NCBI GenBank assembly: GCA_963753245.1
Contig: CAVWBK010000002.1
Location: forward strand, 868,001 to 932,000
Direction: 5' to 3'
Length of the DNA stretch: 64,000 nt
DNA from: VRUE01 sp963753245
GTDB taxonomy: Bacteria; Actinomycetota; Thermoleophilia; Solirubrobacterales; 70-9
This document shows, in pieces, positions 27,809 through 36,573 of this stretch (position 1 is the stretch's first letter; each line of letters starts with the position of its first letter). The notes under the pieces were generated by a model, which was not told the origin of the DNA, ran no database searches, and saw nothing but the letters and a program-made list of their open reading frames with translations. The translations under genes were made by a program, and so were the position numbers.

Positions 27809-29704
27809 GTGAGCGCCGCCGAGACCCGCTTCCCACCGATCGGCAGCTATGGCTTCCTCTCCGATTGCCATACCAGCGCCCTGGTCTCCTATGACGGCGC
27901 GGTCGAGTGGCTCTGCATCCCGCGCTTTGACTCGCCCAGCGCCTTCGCCGCCTTGCTCGATCGCGGTGCCGGCCACTTCAAGCTGAGCCCGCGCGGCATC
28001 GTCGTGCCGATCGGCCGCCGCTATGAGCCAGGCACCCTGGTGATCGAGACGACCTGGGTCACCGACAGCGGCTGGGTCCTGGTCCATGACGCGCTGACGA
28101 TCGGCGAGTGGATCCCAGATGGCGATGGCAGGAGCCGGCCCCGGACAGAACACGAATCCGACCGCTCGTTGCTGCGGACGATGACCTGCATCGACGGCGA
28201 GGTCGAGATGGAGATGGAGTGCCTGCCGCGTTTTGCCTACGGTGCCGAGGGCGCCACCTGGACCGGCGGTGAACTCGGCGAAGCGACCGCCAGCGGTCCC
28301 GATGGCACTGAGTTGCTGCTGAGCAGCGACATGGAGCTCTCGATCGATGGCGACATCGCGCGCGGGCGGATGCGACTACGCGAGAACGAATCGGGCTTTT
28401 GCGCGGTGACCTGGGGCGAGGGAGAGCTGGGCGGGCCGCGGAGCTCGCCCGAGGCGCTCGAGCGCCTCGCTTCCACCCAAGAGTTCTGGCGCAGATGGTT
28501 GCGCGGCGGCGATTTTCCCGACCACCCCTGGCGCGTGCACCTGCAGCGCTCGGCACTGGTCTTGAAGGGCCTGACCTACACGCCAACCGGGGCGATTGTC
28601 GCCGCGCCGACCACGTCCCTGCCCGAGACGCCCGGGGGAGAACGCAACTGGGACTACCGCTTCAGCTGGATCCGCGACTCGACCTTCACGCTCTGGGCCC
28701 TGCACACGCTGGGATTCGATCAGGAGGCGCGAGATTTCATGCGCTTTGTCCTCGACATCTGCCGCGAGGACCCCAACCTGCAGATCATGTACGGAATCGG
28801 CGGCGAGAAGAAGCTGACCGAGCGCACGCTCGACCACCTCTGCGGCTACGGCGGTGCCCGCCCCGTGCGGGTCGGCAACGGCGCCTTCGATCAGCGCCAG
28901 CACGACGTCTGGGGCGCTCTGCTGGACTCGATCTACCTGCACGAAAAGGCGTTGCGCGGCGCCGGTTCACTGACCGACCGTGAACTGATCCGCGAGCAGG
29001 TCGAAGCAGCAATCGAGGCGTGGCCCGAGCCCGACCAGGGAATCTGGGAGTCGCGCGGGGAGCCTCGGCACTATGTCTCATCGAAGTTAATGATCTGGGT
29101 CGCGGTCGATCGCGGCGCCCGCCTGGCCCGCGGGGTCGGTATCGAGGAGATCGCGCAGGCGTGGGAAAAGACGGCCGATCAGATCAAGGCCGAGATCCTC
29201 GATCGCGGCTGTCGCGACGGCGTCTTTCGCCAGCACTATGAGACCGATGCGCTCGACGCCTCGACCCTGCTGATCCCGTTGGTGCGCTTCCTGCCGCCCG
29301 ACGATCCACGGGTGCGGGCCACGGTCGATGCGATCGTCGCCGAGCTGACCCAACACGGCCTCGTCCTGCGCTACAAGGTCGCCGAAACCGATGACGGTCT
29401 GAGCGGCGAGGAGGGAACCTTTTTGATCTGCTCCTTCTGGCTGGTCTCGGCGCTCTCGGAGATCGGCGAGAGCGAACAAGCCCGAGCGCTGTGCGAGCGG
29501 CTGCTCGAGTCTGCCGGCTGGCTTGGCCTCTATGCCGAGGAGCTCGAGGCAACCAGCGGACGCCACCTGGGCAACTTCCCCCAGGCGTTTACCCACCTCG
29601 CGCTGATCAACGCCGTCTCCCACGTGATTGCCGATGAGCAGCGCGAGGACGGCGGCATCACCGCGGTTTTCAGCGAGATGGGTGGCATCCGCGAGGAAGG
29701 CTGA
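27809..29704 (+). CDS. Glycoside hydrolase family 15 (glucoamylase/trehalase-like)
   Basis: Probably an inverting alpha-glucosidase, perhaps an alpha,alpha-trehalase as in several actinobacterial members. The 631-residue product has the N-terminal domain starting near FPPIGSYGFLSDCHT, an (alpha/alpha)6 barrel with NWDYRFSWIRDSTF, the acid region GIWESRGEPRHYVSSK and the base region GEEGTFLICSFW. No signal peptide is evident, so it is likely cytoplasmic. GTG at 27809 is the start nearest the domain. Upstream alternatives at 27788 or 27725 would run into the divergent ctaG gene. Confidence 0.88.
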   Translation: MSAAETRFPPIGSYGFLSDCHTSALVSYDGAVEWLCIPRFDSPSAFAALLDRGAGHFKLSPRGIVVPIGRRYEPGTLVIETTWVTDSGWVLVHDALTIGEWIPDGDGRSRPRTEHESDRSLLRTMTCIDGEVEMEMECLPRFAYGAEGATWTGGELGEATASGPDGTELLLSSDMELSIDGDIARGRMRLRENESGFCAVTWGEGELGGPRSSPEALERLASTQEFWRRWLRGGDFPDHPWRVHLQRSALVLKGLTYTPTGAIVAAPTTSLPETPGGERNWDYRFSWIRDSTFTLWALHTLGFDQEARDFMRFVLDICREDPNLQIMYGIGGEKKLTERTLDHLCGYGGARPVRVGNGAFDQRQHDVWGALLDSIYLHEKALRGAGSLTDRELIREQVEAAIEAWPEPDQGIWESRGEPRHYVSSKLMIWVAVDRGARLARGVGIEEIAQAWEKTADQIKAEILDRGCRDGVFRQHYETDALDASTLLIPLVRFLPPDDPRVRATVDAIVAELTQHGLVLRYKVAETDDGLSGEEGTFLICSFWLVSALSEIGESEQARALCERLLESAGWLGLYAEELEATSGRHLGNFPQAFTHLALINAVSHVIADEQREDGGITAVFSEMGGIREEG

Positions 29705-29891
29705 GCTCGCCAAGCCTAAGAAAGCTGCGGAGGCTCGCCGGTTGGACCCGGGTCTCAGAGAGAGAGGTTGCGTCAATCGACGCGATCCCAGGTAGACAGG
29801 TTCCTCGTTTCGAATCACGCTGAATGACCGATCCCGGATTAGGTCCAGCGGCAGTTCATCTGAGCCGAGCGGTTTGAAGACTTCGGAGCGC

Positions 29892-30710
29892 TCAGTAGCC
29901 GGGCACGTGGCGGGCGACAAATCCCGGCGGCGGTCCCCCGACCGGGTGCCAACGTGGTCCGGTCCCGCGCGCATCGCCGACCGTATCCCAGCGAAAGCCG
30001 GCGATTATTGCGAAGGCATGCACGGAGTTCGCATAGACCGTCAACCAACGTCCGGGTCCGGGCGAGCCCCAGTGCTCAAGCTGACCTGAGTCAAGTGGCG
30101 CGGAGAGGAAGCCGCCCCCGGCGAGGGCGAAGCTGACCGCGCCCGAGCAGTCATAGCCCGGCGCATACCAGGAGCCGTGACCGCCGCCCCAGATGTAGGG
30201 CTTGCCGACGATCGTGTTGGCCGCGTTGATCACGCCCTTGATCGCTTCCGGGGCGTTGTTGGGGGGTAGGACGATCCCGCTCACATAGGTGGCACTGCTG
30301 CCGTCGAGGTCGGCGCCGTTGAGGGTCGGCGTCCGCGTCGTGAGCCGCCGGGCCCCGGCCGCCGCCGGGGGAACGTAGGCCCCGTTGGTACCAGCCGAGG
30401 CCGGCGGCAGCGAACCGGGTGGCGAGCCTTCCTTTTCCGGGAAGGGCTGTTCTGCGGCCGGCCTTGGCTTCGCCTGCGCACGGCTCGCGCGCCGCTCGGC
30501 GCTGCTCTGGCCGCGCTCGTGAGCGCCGAGGAAAAGGAGGCTGCCTTCGAGGCCGCGCAGCGCCGGCGCAGCGTGCGCCGCGGCGATCGCGGCCCCGAAG
30601 GTGGCGCGCAGCAGGAGGGCGCTCGGCGCACCCTCGGCGGCCGGCGCCGAGGAAGGCGCGACCCCGGCCACCACCACGCAGAAAATCGCCACCGCAGCTC
30701 CTCGCACCAC
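29892..30710 (-). CDS. Secreted NlpC/P60-like peptidoglycan hydrolase
   Basis: Predicted cell-wall endopeptidase. The 272-residue product has a signal peptide (about 1-24, ending APAAEG), a long Pro/Ala-rich linker, and a C-terminal NlpC/P60-type domain (about 160-272). The nucleophile lies in GYDCSGAVSFAL, the candidate catalytic His in NSVHAFAIIAGF, and PYIWGGGHG precedes the Cys as in other family members. The C-terminal GPRWHP motif recurs in actinobacterial homologues. It stands alone, convergent with the GH15 gene. Confidence 0.8.
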   Translation of the reverse strand: MVRGAAVAIFCVVVAGVAPSSAPAAEGAPSALLLRATFGAAIAAAHAAPALRGLEGSLLFLGAHERGQSSAERRASRAQAKPRPAAEQPFPEKEGSPPGSLPPASAGTNGAYVPPAAAGARRLTTRTPTLNGADLDGSSATYVSGIVLPPNNAPEAIKGVINAANTIVGKPYIWGGGHGSWYAPGYDCSGAVSFALAGGGFLSAPLDSGQLEHWGSPGPGRWLTVYANSVHAFAIIAGFRWDTVGDARGTGPRWHPVGGPPPGFVARHVPGY

Positions 30711-30753
30711 CTAGACGGTAGGCGGGAGCGCGCAGCGCGGTGGTAACAGTGGG

Positions 30754-31281
30754 TTAAATCGGGTGCGGGCGGGTGCCACGCTTGTTGTCGAAGTGCCGAT
30801 GGAGCCGGCCGCTGAGCAGCGCCGCGGCGCCTCCCGACAGGCCAGCCGCAAGCGCGCCCAGCGCCCACCCGGCTCCACTCAGTGAGAGCCCAAGCAGGTG
30901 GTCAAGCGACCAGGCCCCGGGCCCGACCCCGGCCAAGGCGAAGACCCCGGCGATCAGCACGAGGTTGTACTCGAATCCATTTTCGGTGACCCAGATCCCG
31001 TTGCGGGCGTGGACGGCGATGATCGCCACCGTCATCACGCCGATCAGCGCCGCGGCGGCGAAGGGCACGAGGAGACCCAGCGCGAGCAGCGCTCCACCGC
31101 CCAGCTCGGCAAGTCCGGCCAAGGTGGCGTGCAGACGTCCGGGCGCCATCCCGAGTTTCTCGAAGGCTGAAGCGGTGGCCTCGATTCCGCCGCCACCGAA
31201 GGCACCGAACAGCTTCTGGGCTCCATGACCGATGAACAGCGCCCCGACCACGATCCTCAATACAGCCATCGCAAGGTCCAT
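30754..31281 (-). CDS. DoxX-family membrane protein
   Basis: A 175-residue polytopic protein with four main membrane helices. The DoxX signature is FIGHGAQKLFGAFGG near residue 17, followed by LAELGGGALLALG. Family members are linked to quinone-dependent or redox-stress functions, but the role here is unknown. The C-terminus adds a fifth hydrophobic stretch and a basic tail. It is divergent from the beta-hydroxyacid dehydrogenase gene. Confidence 0.85.
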   Translation of the reverse strand: MDLAMAVLRIVVGALFIGHGAQKLFGAFGGGGIEATASAFEKLGMAPGRLHATLAGLAELGGGALLALGLLVPFAAAALIGVMTVAIIAVHARNGIWVTENGFEYNLVLIAGVFALAGVGPGAWSLDHLLGLSLSGAGWALGALAAGLSGGAAALLSGRLHRHFDNKRGTRPHPI

Positions 31282-31340
31282 GAGCGAGGACTACCCAGCC
31301 GCCGGATTTCGGAAAACCGCGGACCGGGTAGCTCCCCCCA

Positions 31341-32225
31341 GTGCTGTCCGATAAGGCCAACAAAGCGGTGGTCGCGGTGCTCGGGGCTGGGGGAACGATG
31401 GGCGCGGGGATGGCGCGCAACCTAGCCGTCGCCGGATTTGAGGTCAGAGCTTGGAATCGCAGCGCTCAAAGGATCGAGCAGCTGGCCCAGCTGCCCCGGG
31501 TGAGCGCCTTCCAGAGCGCCGCCGAGGCAGCCGATCGGGCCACCGCCTTGATCACGATCCTGAGCGATCTGAACGCGACCCGCGAGACGATCGAGGCGGT
31601 CGGCTCCACAGCGAGCGGTGCTCTGTGGCTACAGATGGGGACGGTTGGCATCGAGGGGACCGAGGAGCTCCGCGAGTTCGCCGAGCGCAACGGGCTTTTG
31701 ATGATCGATGCGCCGGTCCTGGGTACTAAGGGGCCCGCCCAAAAGGGGCAGCTGGTCATTCTCGCCTCCGGACCCGAGGATTTGCGCCCCGCGGCCCAGG
31801 CATATTTTGATGCGCTCGGCAAACGCACGATCTGGGTCGGATCCGAGCCCGGCCCCAGCAGCCGCCTCAAGGTCGCAATCAACGCCTGGATCGTCACGGC
31901 GGTCGAGGGAACGGCCGAGACCCTGGCGCTGGCCGAGGGAATCGGGATCGATCCTGAGCTGGTGCTCGATGCGCTCGCCGGCGGACCGCTCGATCTCCCC
32001 TACATGCGGATCAAGGGCGAGGCGATGTTGAGCGCTGATTTCTCCCCGTCCTTCCGCCTCGGTTTGGCGGCCAAGGACGCCGGGCTCGCCGTCGAGGCCG
32101 CCGAGGCCGCCGGGCTAAGGCTGCCGATGCTCGCAGCCATCCGCGAGCGCCTCAGCGCGGCGGCCGAGGAGCACGGTGAGAAAGATCTCGCCGCCACCTA
32201 TTTGCTCAGCGCCCGCGGCGGGTAG
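31341..32225 (+). CDS. NAD(P)-dependent beta-hydroxyacid dehydrogenase (glyoxylate/succinic semialdehyde reductase-like)
   Basis: The 294-residue product has a Rossmann fold with LGAGGTMGAGMARNL (about residues 13-27) and the substrate-loop motif DAPVLGTKGPAQKGQL. The candidate catalytic Lys is in RLKVAINAW. The GxKxPAxxGQL pattern and the LGKR segment favour the glyoxylate/succinic semialdehyde reductase branch over 3-hydroxyisobutyrate dehydrogenase. Its 3' end overlaps, on the opposite strand, the end of a decayed secreted-protein gene. Confidence 0.83.
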   Translation: MLSDKANKAVVAVLGAGGTMGAGMARNLAVAGFEVRAWNRSAQRIEQLAQLPRVSAFQSAAEAADRATALITILSDLNATRETIEAVGSTASGALWLQMGTVGIEGTEELREFAERNGLLMIDAPVLGTKGPAQKGQLVILASGPEDLRPAAQAYFDALGKRTIWVGSEPGPSSRLKVAINAWIVTAVEGTAETLALAEGIGIDPELVLDALAGGPLDLPYMRIKGEAMLSADFSPSFRLGLAAKDAGLAVEAAEAAGLRLPMLAAIRERLSAAAEEHGEKDLAATYLLSARGG

Positions 32226-32640
32226 CCCGGATCAGATTGAGCTTCTTGGACAGAACGCGTGTGCTGCCCCCGAGGGGCTGATAGATGATCGAGATCGTGA
32301 CCGCGACCCAAGCCCCGTGGATCACCGTGACAAGTCGGGCATTCGGCCGCACGATGAGAAGCACGGTCTGAGCTCCGGCCAGAGCTCAGCTCAGTGGCCT
32401 GGTCGAGATGCCGTGAACGAGGATGCTTCCCGCTCCTGGCACCGGGATCCGCAGCCTGGCGGTGCCATGGCGGTGCTCCAGGCCCACTCCCAGTCGCTGA
32501 AAGCGGTTTGGTGGTGGTTCGGGCTCGGGTGGGACCGGAGCCACCGCGGCTGGCAGTTTGGCGTCGTCACGGAAGCCGTTCGGCCGCTTCGCGCACTGTC
32601 TCGCAATCGGCCGCAGCGACATCGCCGTAGGAGGAGAAGT
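32206..32640 (-). pseudogene. Decayed 3' part of a secreted protein with a C-terminal Ig-like module
   Basis: Reading minus, a Pro-rich linker (PVPPEPEPPPNRF) is followed by GTARLRIPVPGAGS, then an in-frame TGA at 32386-32388. The same frame then continues as AGAQTVLLIVRPNAR and YQPLGGSTRVLSKKL to a stop at 32206-32208. The combined pattern resembles the C-terminal module common in secreted proteins of this group (GTAxLxVxVPGxG ... aGxVxLxIxPxxK ... YTPxGGxxxTxxKKLxL). Just upstream, the protein-like stretch DFSSYGDVAADCETVREAAE lies in another frame, implying a frameshift between about 32567 and 32600. No intact start is seen. The rest of the gap to 32801 shows nothing convincing. Confidence 0.5.
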
Positions 32641-32801
32641 CGATCACCGATTCTGTGCGGGCCCTCTGCGCAGCTCAGCTGCCAGCGACCCGCAGCGCCG
32701 GACGCATTGGTATCCGAAGCTGGCGGAAAAAGAGCAAGCAGCACCGCGCCCTGCGGGTATCGCGTCCGCTTATCTTGGCGCCGATTAGACTTTCGAATCC
32801 A

Positions 32802-34421
32802 ATGAGGCTCGTCCTCCTGTTCACCGTGCTTGCTCTCTCGGCCGCACTTTGCGGGGCCGCCGCTGCCTCAGCTCGAGACATCTACGTCACCAACAACGGC
32901 TCTGTTTCGGTGATTGACTCGACCAGCGAAGAAGTCATCGGGTCGCCGATCGCGACCGGCGGGGGGGCGGGGATCGCGATCACCCCCGACGGCACTCGCG
33001 CCTATGTGGACCGCAACGGGACCGACGATGTGGTCGCGATCGAACTGGCGACCAACTCGCTGCTGGGCTCAGCGATCGGGGTCGGCGGGGCGCCGATCGC
33101 GATCGCGCTCAGCCCCAATGGCAGCCGCGTCTACGTACCCAATTACGGCAGCGAAGATGTCTCTGTGATCGACACCGCGAGCGACGAAGTGAGCGGCTCG
33201 CCGATCGCGGTTGGCAAAGGGCCCGAGGGCGTCGCGGTTAGCCCCGATGGCAAACGCCTCTACGTCTCCAACAACGCCGCTGACACCGTCTCAGTGATCG
33301 ACACTGAAACCGGCACCGCGGTCGGAGAACCGATCAAAACCGGCGCCGCCCCGGAGGGTCTTGCGATAAGCCCCGATGGCTCGCGGCTCTATGTCGCCGA
33401 ATTTGGCCCCGGCACGGTCTCCGCGTTTGACACCGCGACGGACGAAATCATCGGCACCCCGATCACGGTGGGCAGCGGGCCGCTCTCGGTTGCGATCACC
33501 CCTGACGGCAGCCGCGCCTACGTCTCCGACTTCCTGGGCGGCGCTGTCTCGGTCATCGACACGGCGAGCGACACTGTCCTCGGCGCACCGATCTCAACCG
33601 GCACCGAGCCGCACACGGTCGCGATCACTCCAGACGGGAAACGCGCCTACGTCTCCAACTCAGAATCCAACAACCTGGTTGCGATCGACGTCGGCTCGGG
33701 AAAACTGGTCGGGACTCCAATCTCGCTCGGCAAATTTCCCGAGGGGGTCGCGATCGTTCCCGACCAATCGCCGATCGCCGCCTTCTCTGCCACGACCGCC
33801 GACCCAAGCTCCGGCGCGCCGATTGCCTTCAACGCCGCCGCCTCAAGCGACCCCGACGGCTCGGACGCCTCCTACGCATGGGAATTCGGTGACGGGCAGA
33901 GCGCCACCAGCTCCAGCGCGCTGATCGAACACACTTACGCGAAACCCGGTGGCTACCAGGTGCAGCTGACGGTGACAGACAACGAGGGCTGCTCGACCGG
34001 ACTGCGCTTCACCGGGCAGACGGCCTACTGCAGCGGATCGCCACAGGCCAGCGCGACACACACGATCACGGTCGGCAAGGCGGCCGAATCCCCGCCGCCT
34101 GCGCCATCCCCCGTGCCAGCGCCAACACCCGTCCCGGCGAGCAAGCTGACGATCCGGGTGAGCTGCCCGAAACGGGCCCTGGGCCGCGGCTGCAGTTTCG
34201 CGCTTCAGGCCCGCAGCGCACCGGGCAAGAAGGGTAAGCCCGAGAGCGCAGTGGCGAGGCTCAGGCTGAAGGCCGGTACGGCAGCGTTGGTCAACCTTGT
34301 TGCCAAGAGCGCCTACGCCCAAACGTTGGCGAGCGCGTCCAGGGTCCTGGTCAAGGAGAGGGTTGCGATCGGCGCCGAACCGAAACGCACTCTCTTCCGC
34401 AGGCTGGCGCTTGTTCGGTGA
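32802..34421 (+). CDS. Secreted YVTN beta-propeller protein with PKD domain
   Basis: A 539-residue exported protein. The signal peptide covers about residues 1-24. Seven beta-propeller blades of about 42 residues follow, each with the pattern TPDGxRAYVSN ... VSVIDT (about 25-325). A PKD domain follows with YAWEFGDGQSATSS and AKPGGYQVQLTVTDNEG (about 330-415), then a Pro-rich linker and a basic C-terminal module. ATG at 32802 is chosen because it directly starts the signal peptide; the open frame upstream to 32655 is not protein-like. Probably a surface or cell-envelope binding protein; no enzyme motif. Confidence 0.85.
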   Translation: MRLVLLFTVLALSAALCGAAAASARDIYVTNNGSVSVIDSTSEEVIGSPIATGGGAGIAITPDGTRAYVDRNGTDDVVAIELATNSLLGSAIGVGGAPIAIALSPNGSRVYVPNYGSEDVSVIDTASDEVSGSPIAVGKGPEGVAVSPDGKRLYVSNNAADTVSVIDTETGTAVGEPIKTGAAPEGLAISPDGSRLYVAEFGPGTVSAFDTATDEIIGTPITVGSGPLSVAITPDGSRAYVSDFLGGAVSVIDTASDTVLGAPISTGTEPHTVAITPDGKRAYVSNSESNNLVAIDVGSGKLVGTPISLGKFPEGVAIVPDQSPIAAFSATTADPSSGAPIAFNAAASSDPDGSDASYAWEFGDGQSATSSSALIEHTYAKPGGYQVQLTVTDNEGCSTGLRFTGQTAYCSGSPQASATHTITVGKAAESPPPAPSPVPAPTPVPASKLTIRVSCPKRALGRGCSFALQARSAPGKKGKPESAVARLRLKAGTAALVNLVAKSAYAQTLASASRVLVKERVAIGAEPKRTLFRRLALVR

Positions 34422-34815
34422 TCACTCGCCGACCGAGCCGAGGCTGAGGAAATCGCGGGCGAGCAGGCCTGCCTTGAGTCCGCGCCCGAGGACCCGAGGC
34501 GCGAGCCGACCACATGAGGGTCCGACCCCCTCGGGACCCGCGCTGCAGCGCGCCACAGGGCGGGTCGAAAAATTTGGAGGCCGATCACCGGCAAGGTCGG
34601 CGATCTTGGCGTCTGGCCGCGAGTCGCCGAAAATGTGCGCGGCGCTAGCGCTCGAGGGCGAGGTCGAGATCACCACCATCCAGGAGCGCCCCGGCGGGCC
34701 GGCGCTCGGTTAGGGCGCCCCTTTCACCGCCGCTGGCGAAAGGCGCACGGCGGCGGGAGCGCTGTCGCCGAGGAGCGTGGCCCTACGGCGCTCAGTGCCA
34801 TGACCGCCGCGGGTC
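34422..34815. other. Intergenic stretch without a credible gene
   Basis: Open frames on both strands here are short and lack domain-like sequence. The minus-strand frame ending near 34422 and the plus-strand frame ending at 34713 have unlike codon use and no recognisable product. The stretch is downstream of both the YVTN gene and the small minus-strand locus at 34816-35037. Confidence 0.5.
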
Positions 34816-34849
34816 AAAAAGAACCGAGACCGCTCGAAAGCGGCCCCGG
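34816..34849 (-). terminator. Strong intrinsic terminator downstream of the 14-codon ORF
   Basis: Minus strand: an 11-bp stem (two G-U pairs) with a UUCG loop, arms at 34839-34849 and 34824-34834, directly followed by TTCTTTTT (34816-34823). It is the clearest rho-independent terminator in the window and would end transcripts coming from the CYTH-CHAD gene or from the short ORF. Confidence 0.75.
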
Positions 34850-34962
34850 TCAGGTGCGTGAAACGAACTCGGGAAACGCGACCGGGTGGGACAACGCCCG
34901 GCCTCCCTACGCTCGCCGGTGCCCGGGGTGGATTCCGCCGGGCGCCCGAAACAGTGCGGCGC

Positions 34963-35007
34963 CTAGCGGCCCTGCACCTCCAGAGTCCCCTGAAGCATGT
35001 GAATCAA
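34963..35007 (-). CDS. 14-codon ORF behind an extreme Shine-Dalgarno sequence
   Basis: The frame starts TTG at 35007 and ends TAG at 34963-34965, encoding MIHMLQGTLEVQGR. AGGAGG at 35018-35023 stands 10 bases before TTG, inside a longer run (AGAAAGGAGGTGGTCC) that can pair with about 16 bases of the 16S rRNA 3' tail, with one G-U. An internal ATG at 34998 is 19 bases away and less likely. It lies directly after the CYTH-CHAD gene on the same strand and about 110 bases before a strong terminator. It could be a leader peptide, a micro-protein or part of a regulatory RNA; no homologue is recognised. Confidence 0.45.
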   Translation of the reverse strand: MIHMLQGTLEVQGR

Positions 35008-35011
35008 GTTA

Positions 35012-35037
35012 GGACCACCTCCTTTCTCTGGTGATCC
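35012..35037 (-). promoter_or_regulatory. Hairpin sequestering the Shine-Dalgarno, 5' arm like the 16S rRNA tail
   Basis: Minus strand: GGATCACC (35030-35037) pairs over 8 bp, with one G-U, to GGTGGTCC (35012-35019), leaving AGAGAAAGGA in the loop. The 5' arm equals the GGAUCACC that precedes CUCCUUU at the 3' end of bacterial 16S rRNA, so the ribosome tail and this arm compete for the same Shine-Dalgarno. A second possible hairpin at 35036-35055 overlaps by two bases. Confidence 0.5.
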
Positions 35038-35064
35038 CGATTCAAGCAAATCGAGTCGATGTAC

Positions 35065-36510
35065 TCAGTGGCCTGAGCTGCGCTCGGCGACCGGCGCGCC
35101 ACTCCAGAGTGCCCAGTAGCCCTCGATCCTGCCCGTAAAAGCTGCGGGCTTCTCGACGTAGAGCCGCGCGCCGAGCTCCAAGGCCGCCTCGAGCAGCTCC
35201 TCTTGACGGGACCCGATCGCGACCTCAAAAGCCTCCCGAGCGTCGATCGCCTCGCGTCCGGCGAGATCCTCTGCCAGGACCGCGAGATCATGGTGATCAC
35301 CCAAGAGGTCGGCAAGCCGGTGCGCCGCCTCGACGGTTGGTTCGAGTAGCGCCGGCCAGACGCCGCGCACCAGGCGCAGCTGATACCAGAGGTCCTTGGC
35401 TCGCTTCCGCCACTTGTGGACGTTCTTGGCGCTCGGGCTCTTGAGCGCCTGCTCCATCGCCTTTCTGCCGCGCCCGTAGCTGCGCTTTAGGCCCGGGCCC
35501 AGCAGATCCCAGTCCTCGCCTCTGATCTGCCAGCCCGCGATCACCGCGGGAGCCTCGGCGATCCCCCTCAGCGCCCGCTGCAGGCGTCGAATCAGCTCGG
35601 CGTCCGCCGCCCGGCGGCTCGCATCGCGCTCGCCGCGAAGCTCACCTTCCCAGCGGCGCAGTGCCGCGGCTGGCAGGTCAGCCGAGAAATGCCGCCCGAG
35701 GCTGACCAGGGTCTCGAGTCTGACCTCCGCATCGCGACTGGCGGCCAACTCCCGGCCAGCGTCGCGAAACCGGCGGTTTTCAGAGGAAAATACTCCCCCG
35801 CCCAGCCCAACTCGGGCCAGGCGCAAGACCGAGCGCAGCTTCTTGAAGTCCTTGCGCGCGCCGTGAACAGCGCCAGCAACTTCCCCTTCCTCCAGCGCCC
35901 GCTCGAGGCGACTGCGCGCCGTTTCGGCGCGGCCGCGCGCGATCCGACGCAGACCCTCCGCGGCGGACTCCTTGTGTTTGAGCTGGTAAGAGGCCGAAAC
36001 AGCCGTCTGGATGTCCTCCTCTTGCTTCGTGTCCCCGAGGCTCTCGGGCGGGCGCCCGTCGGCCGCCAGCGCCTGGTTTGAGTAGCGCCTCTCGCCGGTT
36101 ACCTCGCGACCCAACCAGGTCGGAGCGACGAAGTCGGCGCACTCGGACTCTGAGTCGAACTCGACCTCGGCGACGAGCAGACCCTCGAGCTTTCCGTGGT
36201 AGCTGTCGAGCTCCGCCACGCGCCCCTCCGCCAGCGAATAGACGCGGCGATCCTTGCGCAGCCGCCGGCTCTCGGTCAGCGGCCACAGAAGCTCGAAATG
36301 CTCATCGCTGAGGCCGATCTCGACCTCCTCGCGGACCTCGCCTGAACCGCGCTTTATAGTCAGCACCCGCCGCTCGGCGGCGCGGCGCAGACGCACCTCG
36401 AGCGCATCGGTGATCACCACGTAGCCCTGCTCGATCGCGGTCGCCGAGAGGCCCTTGGCGGCATCGGGCAGTTCGGGGGGAAGGAACTTTCGCTCGATCT
36501 CGGTCGCCAT
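35065..36510 (-). CDS. CYTH-CHAD domain protein
   Basis: Likely acts on, or binds, inorganic polyphosphate or triphosphate. The 481-residue product begins MATEIERKFLPPE, holding the ExExK signature of the CYTH/triphosphate-tunnel domain (about residues 1-190). A CHAD domain (about 200-465), an alpha-helical domain rich in conserved Arg, Lys and His, follows, with KDFKKLRSVLRL and HKWRKRAKDLWYQLRL. CHAD proteins have been found on polyphosphate granules. ATG at 36510 is chosen over GTG at 36519 as it directly precedes the signature. It is divergent from the DUF1275 gene. Confidence 0.88.
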   Translation of the reverse strand: MATEIERKFLPPELPDAAKGLSATAIEQGYVVITDALEVRLRRAAERRVLTIKRGSGEVREEVEIGLSDEHFELLWPLTESRRLRKDRRVYSLAEGRVAELDSYHGKLEGLLVAEVEFDSESECADFVAPTWLGREVTGERRYSNQALAADGRPPESLGDTKQEEDIQTAVSASYQLKHKESAAEGLRRIARGRAETARSRLERALEEGEVAGAVHGARKDFKKLRSVLRLARVGLGGGVFSSENRRFRDAGRELAASRDAEVRLETLVSLGRHFSADLPAAALRRWEGELRGERDASRRAADAELIRRLQRALRGIAEAPAVIAGWQIRGEDWDLLGPGLKRSYGRGRKAMEQALKSPSAKNVHKWRKRAKDLWYQLRLVRGVWPALLEPTVEAAHRLADLLGDHHDLAVLAEDLAGREAIDAREAFEVAIGSRQEELLEAALELGARLYVEKPAAFTGRIEGYWALWSGAPVAERSSGH

Positions 36511-36573
36511 CAGACCCACGCTAGCGAGCCGCCGCGTTCAGCTGGCGGCTGAGCTGGGATCTAAGCTCTGCCG

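Noticed and set aside
29730..29850. TTCGAATC-containing stretch considered as a tRNA gene
   Set aside because: No matching acceptor, D or anticodon stems could be folded around it.
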